This document shows, piece after piece, positions 46,401-54,338 of a DNA stretch of 64,000 bases (position 1 is its first letter; each line of letters starts with the position of its first letter). Location of the stretch: positions 62,001 through 126,000 of the forward strand of contig NZ_NPKT01000003.1 of the NCBI RefSeq assembly GCF_008329565.1, written 5' to 3'. The stretch is from Mycolicibacterium sp. P1-5. GTDB lineage: Bacteria; Actinomycetota; Actinomycetes; Mycobacteriales; Mycobacteriaceae. The notes below the pieces were generated by a model. It was not told where the DNA came from, ran no database searches, and saw nothing but the letters and a program-made list of their open reading frames with translations. A program made the translations under genes and the position numbers.

Positions 46401-47835
46401 ATCCACCGACGAGGAAATCCGGCATTCGGGCTATCAGCCCGAGCTGAAGCGAACCCTCGGCGGCTTTCAGGTGTTTGCGATCTCGTTCGCCTTCATCTCG
46501 GTCCTCGTCGCGATCTTCGCGACCTACGGTGCCGTCCTCAATTCCTCCGGGCCGGTGGGGATCTGGTTGTGGATCGTTGCCGCGGTCGGCCAGACTCTGG
46601 TCGCACTGGTCGTCGCGCAGTTCGCCGCGCGCATCGCGCTGTCCGGCTCGTCGTATCAGTGGGCGTCGCGGCTGGCGAGCCCGAAAGTCGGGTGGCTGTT
46701 CGGCTGGCTGACGTTCTGGTTCTTGGCGATTGCGGTGGCGGCGATGGACAACGCGTTGGCCAGTCAAGCACTGATGCCGTTGTTCGGGATGGCGCCCGAC
46801 GAGGACGTCGCGCGGCTGATCACGTTGGCGGTGCTGCTCACTCAGACCATCCTGGTCATCGCCTCCACCCGCCTGCTCGGCATCGTCACGTCGGGCGCGG
46901 TCGGTCTCGAGCTGGGGATCCTCGCGGTGCTGATCGTCGGACTCGGCGCCGTCATGGTGTTCTCCGGGACCGGCACCACCGGCAATCTCGTCTCCCGCGG
47001 TGTGGCGGCCGAAGCGCCGAACTACTTCGCGATCGGCGGTCCGCTGATGGCCGGGATGATCATGGGCCTGGTGACGCTGGTCGGCTTCGACTCCGCGGCG
47101 AATCTGGCTGAGGAAGCCAAAGATCCGTTCCGCAGCGTCCCCCGCGCCATCGTCTCGTCGGTGGTGGTCTCGGCAACGCTGGGACTGGTGTTCGTAATCA
47201 TCTTGACGTTGGCGATCAAGGACGTCTCCGCGGTGACGACCAGCGGGTCGCCGGTGGCGACGATCATCCGCGGCCAGCTCGGCCCGGTGATGGAGCGAGT
47301 TCTGTTGACCGGCATCGTATTTGCGATGTTCGGCGCAGGCATGGTGATGATCGCCGCCTGCTCGCGTCAAGCGTTCGCCATGGCCCGCGACTCGCGCTTC
47401 CCCGGCCACGCCGTGCTGCGTCGGGTCAGCCCGCGCACGCAGACGCCGGTGTACGCGACGATCCTGATCTTCATCATCGGCGTCGTTCTGATGGTCGCGC
47501 TGCCCGGTGCTGCGCTGCTGCAGCTGATCGTCGCCTCGACAATTCTGCCGGCGTTGATCTACGGCGGAATCGTCGTGCTGTACCTCTGTGTGCGCAAGCG
47601 GCTTGAACGCAAAGAAGGCGGATTCAGCCTCGGCCGGTTCGAAGTGCCGGTGGCCTATACGGCGCTCGTCTGGGTGGCATTCGCCATCTTCGTCCTCGTA
47701 TCCCCCAGTGAGGCAAGGGTTCCCGGGCTGATCGTGCTCGGCCTGATCGCGGTTGGAGGGCTGTACCTCATCACGCTGTTGCTCACCAACCGCGAGGTTC
47801 TGGAGAGCGAACCTGGTGAGTCCGGCGCATACTGA
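46390..47835 (+). CDS. APC-superfamily amino acid/amine permease
   Basis: A 481-aa integral membrane protein with about 12 hydrophobic helices. The N-terminal ELKRTLGGFQVFAISFAFIS is the usual APC opening, ALSGSSYQWASRLASPKVGW lies in helices 2-3, and LVTLVGFDSAANLAEEAKDP is the helix 6 region conserved in ACT/GABA-permease relatives. Substrate is probably an amino acid or amine. ATG at 46390 overlaps the MFS gene; a GAGGAAGG lies about 13 nt upstream, somewhat far but the only good site. The ORF from 46336 would start within the MFS frame and is rejected. Confidence 0.88.
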   Translation: MTIESTDEEIRHSGYQPELKRTLGGFQVFAISFAFISVLVAIFATYGAVLNSSGPVGIWLWIVAAVGQTLVALVVAQFAARIALSGSSYQWASRLASPKVGWLFGWLTFWFLAIAVAAMDNALASQALMPLFGMAPDEDVARLITLAVLLTQTILVIASTRLLGIVTSGAVGLELGILAVLIVGLGAVMVFSGTGTTGNLVSRGVAAEAPNYFAIGGPLMAGMIMGLVTLVGFDSAANLAEEAKDPFRSVPRAIVSSVVVSATLGLVFVIILTLAIKDVSAVTTSGSPVATIIRGQLGPVMERVLLTGIVFAMFGAGMVMIAACSRQAFAMARDSRFPGHAVLRRVSPRTQTPVYATILIFIIGVVLMVALPGAALLQLIVASTILPALIYGGIVVLYLCVRKRLERKEGGFSLGRFEVPVAYTALVWVAFAIFVLVSPSEARVPGLIVLGLIAVGGLYLITLLLTNREVLESEPGESGAY

Positions 47836-47878
47836 GCTACTATGCACGAACCGAAGTACTGGAATAGGGGTGGCGGCT

Positions 47879-48178
47879 ATGCGAAAGCCTTCTTGGTGCT
47901 TGACGTTCGGACTGATCCTCACTCTCGTGCCCGCCAGCCTCCTGCAGGCAACACCCGCCACAGCGGACTGCGACAGCGCCGGCTACGCAACGATATGTGC
48001 CCAAGGTGAGGTGCGCGGCGGCGGCCCAACCCCGCCGAATTCCGGGCCGGTCTACCCGGGCTACTGCGCCGATCCTTGGTACTGCGACGACGGCTGGGGC
48101 GTCGACATCGACCTCAATCCGCGACCGCCGGCACGTCCGCCCAACCGGCCGGGTCGGCCCGGCATCGGCCCCCGCTAA
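47879..48178 (+). CDS. small exported proline-rich protein
   Basis: A 99-aa protein with a signal peptide (MRKPSWCLTFGLILTLVPAS, cleavage near ATPATA at residue 29). The mature part has four cysteines (CDSAGYATIC, YCADPWYC) and a proline- and arginine-rich tail (RPPARPPNRPGRPGIGP). ATG at 47879 follows a GGGGTGG-type site. No function is known. It is upstream of, and probably co-transcribed with, the haemophore-like gene. Confidence 0.75.
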   Translation: MRKPSWCLTFGLILTLVPASLLQATPATADCDSAGYATICAQGEVRGGGPTPPNSGPVYPGYCADPWYCDDGWGVDIDLNPRPPARPPNRPGRPGIGPR

Positions 48179-48210
48179 CCTGTCCATCCCACATCGTTAG
48201 GAGCAGTCGA

Positions 48211-48561
48211 ATGTCGTTACGAAGCCTGATCGGCGCCGGACTCATCGCAAGCGCCGCACTCGTCGGTACTGCAGCAACCGCCAGCGCCGACGAACCCAAC
48301 TGTACGGCGGGCGATCTCACGCAGGTCCTCTCCGGCGTCAACGCGGGCATGTCGGTCTACTTGTTCACCCACCCCGACGTGAACGCCTTCTTCACCAGCC
48401 TCAAGGGCAAGTCGCGCGACGACATGCACACCGCGGTCGCCGATTACCTGAACGCTAACCCCAACGTCCGCGACGACATCAAGGCTGTGCGGCAACCGGC
48501 CGCTGATTTCCGGGCCCGCTGCAACGCACCGATGCCCGACGACATGGGGCCGATGGGCTGA
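48211..48561 (+). CDS. haemophore-like secreted haem-binding protein
   Basis: A 116-aa protein with a signal peptide (MSLRSLIGAGLIASAALVGT, cleavage after TASA). The mature domain, starting DEPNCTAGDLTQVLSGVN, then YLFTHPDVNAFFTSLKG and ending RARCNAP, fits the mycobacterial haemophore haem-binding (MHB) domain, with two cysteines likely bridged at its ends. Relatives such as Rv0203 capture haem outside the cell. Whether this one binds haem is not shown by sequence. ATG at 48211 follows AGGAG. A long hairpin terminator follows 15 bases after the stop. Confidence 0.78.
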   Translation: MSLRSLIGAGLIASAALVGTAATASADEPNCTAGDLTQVLSGVNAGMSVYLFTHPDVNAFFTSLKGKSRDDMHTAVADYLNANPNVRDDIKAVRQPAADFRARCNAPMPDDMGPMG

Positions 48562-48575
48562 GAGCCCAAACACCC

Positions 48576-48640
48576 GCGCCGAGATTGACGTTATGCAGAC
48601 GCGCTCTCGCACTTTGTCTGCGTAACGTCGGTTTCGGCGC
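48576..48640. terminator. long hairpin between convergent genes, possible dispersed repeat
   Basis: 48576-48600 pairs with 48616-48640 over 25 consecutive positions when G-U wobbles are allowed (outer GCGCCGA with TCGGCGC, inner GCAGAC with GTCTGC and ACGTT with AACGT), leaving a 15-nt loop. It sits between the haemophore-like gene and the convergent repeat-protein gene, and its last base is the first base of that gene's stop codon. It should terminate both transcripts. I recall similar ACGTT...GCAGAC palindromes scattered in mycobacterial genomes, so it may be a mobile or dispersed element. Confidence 0.65.
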
Positions 48641-50085
48641 TAGCGGTTGCCCCGAGCGCTTCCGCCGGTTCCCGCCTTAACGGACTTCTTCCCGGTGTCA
48701 TTGGCCTTGGCCGCCGGCGCGTTGCTGCTCGCGCCAGCGGTCGCCTGCGCGCCACCGACGCGGAAGTTGTTGATCGCGATGCCCGTCGTCTGCTTGGTGA
48801 CGGTTGCACCGTTGGTGAAGATGGTGCCCGCCAGGACAAGCGGTCCCGGGCCCGCGGTCACGGTGTTGGTGCCACCGGCGAAGTTGAAGCCGGCGGTGAA
48901 GTTTCCACCGGTGCCACCGGCGGTCACGTGGTTGCCGCCACTGAGCGCATTGAGAGCCACGTTGTAGTTGCTACCCGCGCCGCCGACGGTCAGCGTGTTG
49001 TTGCTGCCGACGATGTTGTACACCGCGTTCTGATACCCGCCTTGCGATTCGAGCGTATTGCCGTTGCCGCCCAACAGATTACTGGCGGTGTTGTAGATGC
49101 CGCCCGTGATGGTCACGGCATTGCCTGCGCCGAACCAGTTCTGCGCGAGGTTGCCGTTGCCGCCATTGGTCGTAACGGTGTTGTTGTTGCCGAACAGATT
49201 TCGGACGGCGTTCGCGTAACCACCGGTGATCGTGACGGTGTTTCCGTTGCCGAGGATGTTGCGGCCCCAGTTCGCGTAGCCGCCCAAGGTCTGAACGGTG
49301 TTGTTGCTGCCGAACAAGTTGCTTGCGGTGTTCACCAGGCTGCCGACGGTCGTGACCATGTTGTTGTCGCCGAACAGGTTGGTGGCCCAGTTCGAGATGC
49401 CACCTTGGGCTGACACGGTGTTATTGCTGCCAAACAGGTTGGTGGCCAGGTTGATGATGGAACTGTTCGCCGCGTCACCGGATGCGATGAGGTTGTCGCG
49501 ACCGCCGACGTTGGTGGCGATGTTCAAGAAGCCCTGCGACGTGACATTCATTTTGTTGGCGGCGGACGCCCCGCCGAAGAGATTGGTGGCGATGTTTCCG
49601 GCGCCTCCGGTACCGCCGGCGGTGACAGTGCTGCCGCTGGCCGCCGAGTTGAGCGGGGTGATGTTCGTTGCGATATTGAACCCGAGGTTGCCTAGCATGC
49701 CGGAGCCTTGAGTGATCGCGGTGCCGTTCGGCCCAAGCTGCGTGGCGATGCCGAACACGCCGTTGGCGGTGGCGACCGATCCGTCGCCCGCCGCGGTGGC
49801 GAACGTGAACGCGTCACCGGTGGTCGCGGCGGCGTTGGTCCCGACGGCGAACGCTCCGCCGAACAAACCGGAGGCGTGGGCGGTCGCGCCGTTGCCGACC
49901 GCGATCGCGATGCTCAGCGGCGTGCTGCTGCAGTCGGCGCTGTTTCCCAGGCCGAAGAACGAGGCGCAGCTGGCGTTCGCGGTGGGCGCTGACCCCAGTG
50001 CGGCACCGGCGAACAAGGCGCTCGCGGCGGCGCCCGCAGCGAGGACGCCGGTGACGGTGTAACGAGTATTTGCGGCGGTATTCAT
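48640..50085 (-). CDS. exported repeat protein, probable beta-solenoid
   Basis: A 481-aa protein with an N-terminal signal or anchor (TVTGVLAAGAAASALFAGAA, cleavage probably near NAS). The middle consists of tandem 20-residue repeats of the form NLFGSNNTVxxxGGxxNxxx; six are exactly 20 residues and the next two are 21 and 22. Asparagine-, glycine- and threonine-rich periodic sequence predicts a parallel beta-helix. The tail (about 450-481) is basic and unstructured. It is PGRS-like in composition but lacks a PE domain. It is likely secreted or surface-exposed; no function is known. Of two adjacent ATGs (50088 and 50085), the second has the better spacing from GGGGGAG. Confidence 0.82.
   Translation of the reverse strand: MNTAANTRYTVTGVLAAGAAASALFAGAALGSAPTANASCASFFGLGNSADCSSTPLSIAIAVGNGATAHASGLFGGAFAVGTNAAATTGDAFTFATAAGDGSVATANGVFGIATQLGPNGTAITQGSGMLGNLGFNIATNITPLNSAASGSTVTAGGTGGAGNIATNLFGGASAANKMNVTSQGFLNIATNVGGRDNLIASGDAANSSIINLATNLFGSNNTVSAQGGISNWATNLFGDNNMVTTVGSLVNTASNLFGSNNTVQTLGGYANWGRNILGNGNTVTITGGYANAVRNLFGNNNTVTTNGGNGNLAQNWFGAGNAVTITGGIYNTASNLLGGNGNTLESQGGYQNAVYNIVGSNNTLTVGGAGSNYNVALNALSGGNHVTAGGTGGNFTAGFNFAGGTNTVTAGPGPLVLAGTIFTNGATVTKQTTGIAINNFRVGGAQATAGASSNAPAAKANDTGKKSVKAGTGGSARGNR
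48952..49440 (-). repeat. tandem 60-nt coding repeats
   Basis: Six units of exactly 60 nt fill 49081-49440 (boundaries at 49140, 49200, 49260, 49320, 49380, 49440), followed downstream by a 63-nt and a 66-nt unit to 48952. Each encodes N-(L/I/W)-(F/L)-G-x-x-N-x-(V/L). The units differ at many bases, so this is an old protein repeat, not a recent expansion or a CRISPR array. Confidence 0.85.
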
Positions 50086-50182
50086 CATGCTCCCCCGATC
50101 ACATCAAGATCGCTCTTGACGGATTTGCTGTGCGACCGGGATCAGTATGGCTTAACCAAACGCATTTGGCGCCGTTTCCCGG

Positions 50183-52399
50183 TCAGGCGAGTTGCAGCGT
50201 CACGAAATACGAGCTTCCGCTCGGGACGCTCGACGCGGTCAGCGCTCCGGTCAGACCGAACAGGTTCGCCACTCCGAAGCCCAACACCAGAACCAGAGCT
50301 GTGCCGATTCCGGCCAGCTGGCCCACGGCAAAGGTGACCGGATTGTCGCCGAGCAGCGCGCCGAATGCTTGCCCCAATGCCTGACCGAGAGCGATCTGCA
50401 GCGGCGGGCTGGTGACGACCTTCGAAATCATGGTCTGCAACACGTCGGCCGGCGGCGTTCCGTTGAGCAGGTCACCGGCAAGGTCACCGATGAAGCCCTG
50501 GGCGGCGGGGTTGGCCACGAAGGCGTCCACCGCAGCCTTCGCCACCTGGCTTACCACCGGATCCAGGATGGTGTCCTTGAGCGCCGTCGAACCGATCAGC
50601 TGGGCGACGGCCCCTTGCGCGACGGTGCTGATTACACCCCGCACGGCCGGAGCCTGCAGCGCGCCGGTGAGTGCACCGGGGACGATGGCGTTGACGGCGG
50701 CCATCAGGGCGGGGTCCGACGCCAGCGACTGGACGACATCCTGCAGCACGTCACCCGATGACACCCCGGCCAGTAGCGCGGTGACGATCTGCTCGGTGGC
50801 AGCCGCCAACGCGTCGGCCACTCCGGCCTGGCCGAGGAAGCTGGTGATCACCAAACCGGCCGTCGCACCCAGTTGCGCCGCGGACTGTGGATCGGCCAAA
50901 GCGTCCACCAACGTCGGACCGTACTGCGGCCCGAACACCTGGCCGATGACCGTGCGGAAACCCGCGTCGGCTGCCAGGTTGATGACGAGCGTCTTGGCGG
51001 TCGACGCCAGCGCCGCAACCACATCGGCATTGGTGGCCAACGACGACACCGCAGTGCCGGCAACAGGACCCAACGCCGATAGGAATGCGGAATTAGATTG
51101 CAGCCCTTGCCATGCGACGTCCAGCGCGTCGATCAAGGTTTTGTCCGCCACAATGGCGGTGCTGAACTGGGTGATGTAGTCGGCCAGTGCCGCGGTGACA
51201 CCCGGGGCGGCCAACAGATTGGTGACGGCCGCACCGGCCACCGTGGCCACACCCTGCACGGCGTTGGTGTTGCTCAGCAAGCCCAGTACGGCCGTCCCTA
51301 GCGCATTGCCTACCGTGATAGCGCTGGGGCCACCGCCGAATGCCGTCGTCACTGCGTTGCCGACGGCGCTCCCGAGCCAAGCCGGCACCGCCGAACCAGT
51401 CGTGACGTCCACAACCGCCTTGGACACGGCTGTCGCCAGCGCGCCCCGGACCGCCGAGTCATTCAGGAAAGCGGTGATCTCATTCGAGGAGTTGGTGGCG
51501 AGCCACTTGAGGTAATTCGCAAGTGGCGCAACGTCACCGGCGGCTACTGCCGTCACGATCGCGGTGGCCTGCGCACTGTCCGGCCGCACACCGGCGGCCA
51601 CCACGTCCAGCGCGGTCTGAACGCCGGCGTTACCCAACGTGTTGGCAATGAAGTTGGCCGCAGCATTGCCGACCACGGTGCCGACGAACGACGGCACTCC
51701 GAGGTAGGTGTTCAGGGCCGACGATACCTTCGTCGAAACGAATTGCAGGATCGCGGTATTCGTCGCCAAGCGCTGAATCTCGGTGCTGACGGCGCCATTG
51801 CTCAGCAGGTCCTGAATACCGTCGGCGACGATCGGCGCCAGTTCACCTGAGATGGACGTCCACCCGGGCAGATGGGAGTCGATCAAGGTTTGTACCGCTG
51901 CCCGCAGGGGGTCGCCGGCTATGGCGCCTGCTGCCGGCGGTGCATTGTTTGTTCCGCTGGCGCTGGGCACCGAAGCTGCTGCTGCGGAGGCGGTCCCGCC
52001 GGTATCGATCGTTCGTGCCGACCCGGCGCGACCCTCCCGGCGGGTCACCGCCAGCACCGCGAAGGACAGCGACTCGGTCACCGGAGCGAGCGGATCATTG
52101 GCTCCGCCGAGCCGGTCGAGCGGCTTACGGCTCGCCGCAGAGATGGATGGGGCCGGCTTGGCTGCCGCGGGCGGCGTCGACGACGGCGCCGTCTGGGCAC
52201 GGGGCTTTCCCGCATTGCGGGGGGCATGCTTGCCGGCCGACGACGTCGTCTTCCCCGAGTCTGCCGACCCGGTGTCGGCACCAGCTACTGCCGGTAGCGC
52301 GACGATCAACCCGCCGACTCCAAGAGCCACGGCCAACGCCCCGACTCGACCCACATAGCGACCCTGCTGTCCCAGGCTCATAGCACCCATCCCCGACAT
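50183..52399 (-). CDS. large exported helical protein, surface type
   Basis: A 738-aa protein (742 if TTG at 52411 is used). The N-terminus GRYVGRVGALAVALGVGGLI then VALPAVAGADTG is a signal peptide of the kind shared by several mycobacterial surface proteins. Residues about 45-160 are proline-, alanine- and serine-rich and probably disordered. The rest is strongly helical with recurring blocks such as AVGNAVTTAFG, VVGNAAANFIA and repeated LxxxAxxAVxxLL units, suggesting tandem helical repeats. A hydrophobic segment near the C-terminus (AGIGTALVLVLGFGVANLFG) may anchor it. ATG at 52399 is chosen though no strong ribosome site is seen. Function unknown. Confidence 0.75.
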   Translation of the reverse strand: MSGMGAMSLGQQGRYVGRVGALAVALGVGGLIVALPAVAGADTGSADSGKTTSSAGKHAPRNAGKPRAQTAPSSTPPAAAKPAPSISAASRKPLDRLGGANDPLAPVTESLSFAVLAVTRREGRAGSARTIDTGGTASAAAASVPSASGTNNAPPAAGAIAGDPLRAAVQTLIDSHLPGWTSISGELAPIVADGIQDLLSNGAVSTEIQRLATNTAILQFVSTKVSSALNTYLGVPSFVGTVVGNAAANFIANTLGNAGVQTALDVVAAGVRPDSAQATAIVTAVAAGDVAPLANYLKWLATNSSNEITAFLNDSAVRGALATAVSKAVVDVTTGSAVPAWLGSAVGNAVTTAFGGGPSAITVGNALGTAVLGLLSNTNAVQGVATVAGAAVTNLLAAPGVTAALADYITQFSTAIVADKTLIDALDVAWQGLQSNSAFLSALGPVAGTAVSSLATNADVVAALASTAKTLVINLAADAGFRTVIGQVFGPQYGPTLVDALADPQSAAQLGATAGLVITSFLGQAGVADALAAATEQIVTALLAGVSSGDVLQDVVQSLASDPALMAAVNAIVPGALTGALQAPAVRGVISTVAQGAVAQLIGSTALKDTILDPVVSQVAKAAVDAFVANPAAQGFIGDLAGDLLNGTPPADVLQTMISKVVTSPPLQIALGQALGQAFGALLGDNPVTFAVGQLAGIGTALVLVLGFGVANLFGLTGALTASSVPSGSSYFVTLQLA

Positions 52400-52531
52400 G
52401 TTGACGTGCAAGTTATTTTGCTAGGGGTATAACACACCCCGCGGGTGACGCGGACGTGTACGGATAAACGGACTTACGCAAATTGGTCGTTGCGACAGCT
52501 GAGCGGAATGAAGTGACCTAGCATTCAGACC
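52400..52531. promoter_or_regulatory. divergent intergenic region with AT-rich promoter-like patch
   Basis: TATAAC (52428-52433) on the plus strand resembles a -10 element, about 100 nt before the diguanylate cyclase start; TTGACG upstream is 21 nt away, too far for an ordinary -35. GTTAT (52412-52416) and ATAAC (52429-52433) form a short inverted repeat around it. Promoters for both divergent genes must lie here. Evidence is weak. Confidence 0.3.
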
Positions 52532-53524
52532 GTGGGGGGCGATCTGTCCGTGGCGGCCTTGCAAACCATCATCAAGGTTCAGCAAGCAATCAACGATGCC
52601 GGTGATACCGCGAATGCGGTGATGAAGATCGTCGCGGAGCAGGCCCGCGAAGCGACCCAGGCACCCGGCGCAGTGATCGAGCTCGCGGAGTTCGGAGAGA
52701 TGGTCTACACCACCACCGCAGGATCGCTCGCCGGGACCGAAGGCCTGCGATTGGCGATGTCGGGCAGCATGTCCGGCGAGTGTGTCCGGACCGGCACGAT
52801 CCTGGTGTCCACCGACACCGAAACCGATCCCCGAGTTGACCTCCAGGCCTGCCGTCGAGTTCACGCCCGCTCGATGATCGTCGTCCCGCTGGTCGACGGG
52901 AACCGCACCCAGGGTGTCCTGAAAGTCATCTGCGACAAGCCCAACACCTTCGCCGACGACGACGTCAACCTGCTCGAACAGCTCGCCCAATTCATCGCCA
53001 AAGCCTTGGCGCGCGCCAACGTCTTAGAGCAGAAGACGCATGCCGCCTCGGTCGACGCCCTTACCGGGCTGGCCAACCGGGCCGCATTCCTCGCAGCACT
53101 GGAAGGCATGATCTCGGGGGCCGCCAGCAACGACAACCCCGTCGCCGTCGTGCTCTACATCGACCTCGACGGATTCAAGCCGATCAACGACGTCCACGGC
53201 CACCACGTCGGCGACGAGGTGCTGCAGATCGTCGGCAAGCGCATCGCCGCCAACAGCCGCGAAGGTGACCTCGGTGCACGGATCGGCGGAGACGAATTCG
53301 CCGTCCTGCTCGAATCATCAAGCCACCCCGACCCGTTCAGCCTCCGCGATCGGCTGGTCACCATCTTGCAGGAGGAGATGGCCACCAGCGCCGGGCCCCT
53401 CACGATAGGGGCGAGTTGTGGAACGGCCGTCGTCGGCGGCGCGGACCTGGCCGAGGCCGTGATGGCGCGCGCCGATGCGGCCATGTACGCCGACAAGCGG
53501 ACCAAATCAGGGCGCCGACGCTAA
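52532..53524 (+). CDS. GAF-GGDEF diguanylate cyclase
   Basis: A 330-aa cytosolic enzyme making cyclic di-GMP from two GTP. Residues about 15-160 form a GAF sensor domain (SGECVRTGTILVS, MIVVPLVDGNRTQGVLKV). Residues about 170-328 are a GGDEF domain with DALTGLANRAAF, YIDLDGFKPINDVHGH and an intact active site IGGDEF. An allosteric inhibition site RxxD (REGD) lies five residues before GGDEF. No EAL domain is present. It starts with GTG at 52532, is followed 16 bases after its stop by the RsbQ-like gene and is probably in one operon with the RsbQ/RsbP-like pair, linking c-di-GMP signalling to general stress control. Confidence 0.9.
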   Translation: MGGDLSVAALQTIIKVQQAINDAGDTANAVMKIVAEQAREATQAPGAVIELAEFGEMVYTTTAGSLAGTEGLRLAMSGSMSGECVRTGTILVSTDTETDPRVDLQACRRVHARSMIVVPLVDGNRTQGVLKVICDKPNTFADDDVNLLEQLAQFIAKALARANVLEQKTHAASVDALTGLANRAAFLAALEGMISGAASNDNPVAVVLYIDLDGFKPINDVHGHHVGDEVLQIVGKRIAANSREGDLGARIGGDEFAVLLESSSHPDPFSLRDRLVTILQEEMATSAGPLTIGASCGTAVVGGADLAEAVMARADAAMYADKRTKSGRRR

Positions 53525-53540
53525 CTGCAAGAATGTTCTG

Positions 53541-54338
53541 ATGGACGTCGCCACCCGCAACAACGTCACGCGAGTAGGTAATGCCGGCGGCCCGACGCTG
53601 CTACTGGCCCACGGCTTCGGCTGCGACCAGCAGTTGTGGCATCCGGTGGCCTCGCGGCTGCAGGACCGGTTCGACCTTGTGCTGTTCGACCACGTCGGCT
53701 CAGGCAACGCCGATCCCACCGCCTGGGACCCGGACAAGTACGCATCGTTGCAGGGCTACGCCGACGACGTCGTCGAGATCGTCGAAGAACTGGACCTGCG
53801 TGATGTGGTGTTCGTCGGGCATTCGGTGGCGGCCATGATCGGGGTGCTGGCCCTGTCCGCGGCGCCGGACCGATTCGCCAAGCTGGCGATGATTACGCCC
53901 TCTCCGCGCTACATCGACGACGACGGCTACCGCGGCGGCTTCAGCCGCGCCGACATCGACGAGTTGCTGGAGTCGCTGGAGAGCAACTACCTGGGCTGGT
54001 CGCAGGCGATGGCCCCGCCGATCATGGGCAACGCCGACCGTCCGGAGCTCGCCGAGGACCTCGCTGCCACGTTCTGCCGCACCGATCCTGCCGCGGCCAA
54101 GGTCTTCGCGCGCGCCACGTTCCTCTCCGACAACCGGGCCGACCTGCCGCACGTGCCGGTTCCCACCCTGATCGTCGACTGCCGCCAGGACGTCATCGCC
54201 CCGCCTGAAGTCGGCACCTACGTCCGCGACCAGATCCCCGGCGCTCAACTGGTGACCCTGGACGCTACGGGGCATTGCCCGCACGTGAGCGCTCCGGACG
54301 CCACCGCCGAGGTCCTTGCGGCATTCGCAGGCCGATGA
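53541..54338 (+). CDS. rsbQ: RsbQ-like alpha/beta hydrolase
   Basis: A 265-aa alpha/beta hydrolase. LLAHGFGCDQQLWHPVAS forms the oxyanion-hole region, GHSVAAMIG holds the nucleophile serine, VDCRQDVIAP holds the acid and TGHCPHVSAP the histidine. These match RsbQ of Bacillus, which makes or binds a small hydrophobic ligand for the PAS domain of the phosphatase RsbP. ATG at 53541 is chosen because the longer frame runs inside the cyclase gene. It overlaps the next gene by ATGA, and that gene encodes the expected PAS-PP2C partner, which strengthens the call. Confidence 0.88.
   Translation: MDVATRNNVTRVGNAGGPTLLLAHGFGCDQQLWHPVASRLQDRFDLVLFDHVGSGNADPTAWDPDKYASLQGYADDVVEIVEELDLRDVVFVGHSVAAMIGVLALSAAPDRFAKLAMITPSPRYIDDDGYRGGFSRADIDELLESLESNYLGWSQAMAPPIMGNADRPELAEDLAATFCRTDPAAAKVFARATFLSDNRADLPHVPVPTLIVDCRQDVIAPPEVGTYVRDQIPGAQLVTLDATGHCPHVSAPDATAEVLAAFAGR

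Noticed and set aside
46351..47961. 536-aa minus-strand open frame
   Set aside because: Antisense to the APC permease, with Asp/Arg/His/Gln-rich composition and no recognisable motif.
48952..49440. Regular 60-nt repeats as a possible CRISPR array
   Set aside because: Repeats are in frame, diverged along their whole length, and have no identical repeat/variable spacer pattern; they encode protein repeats.
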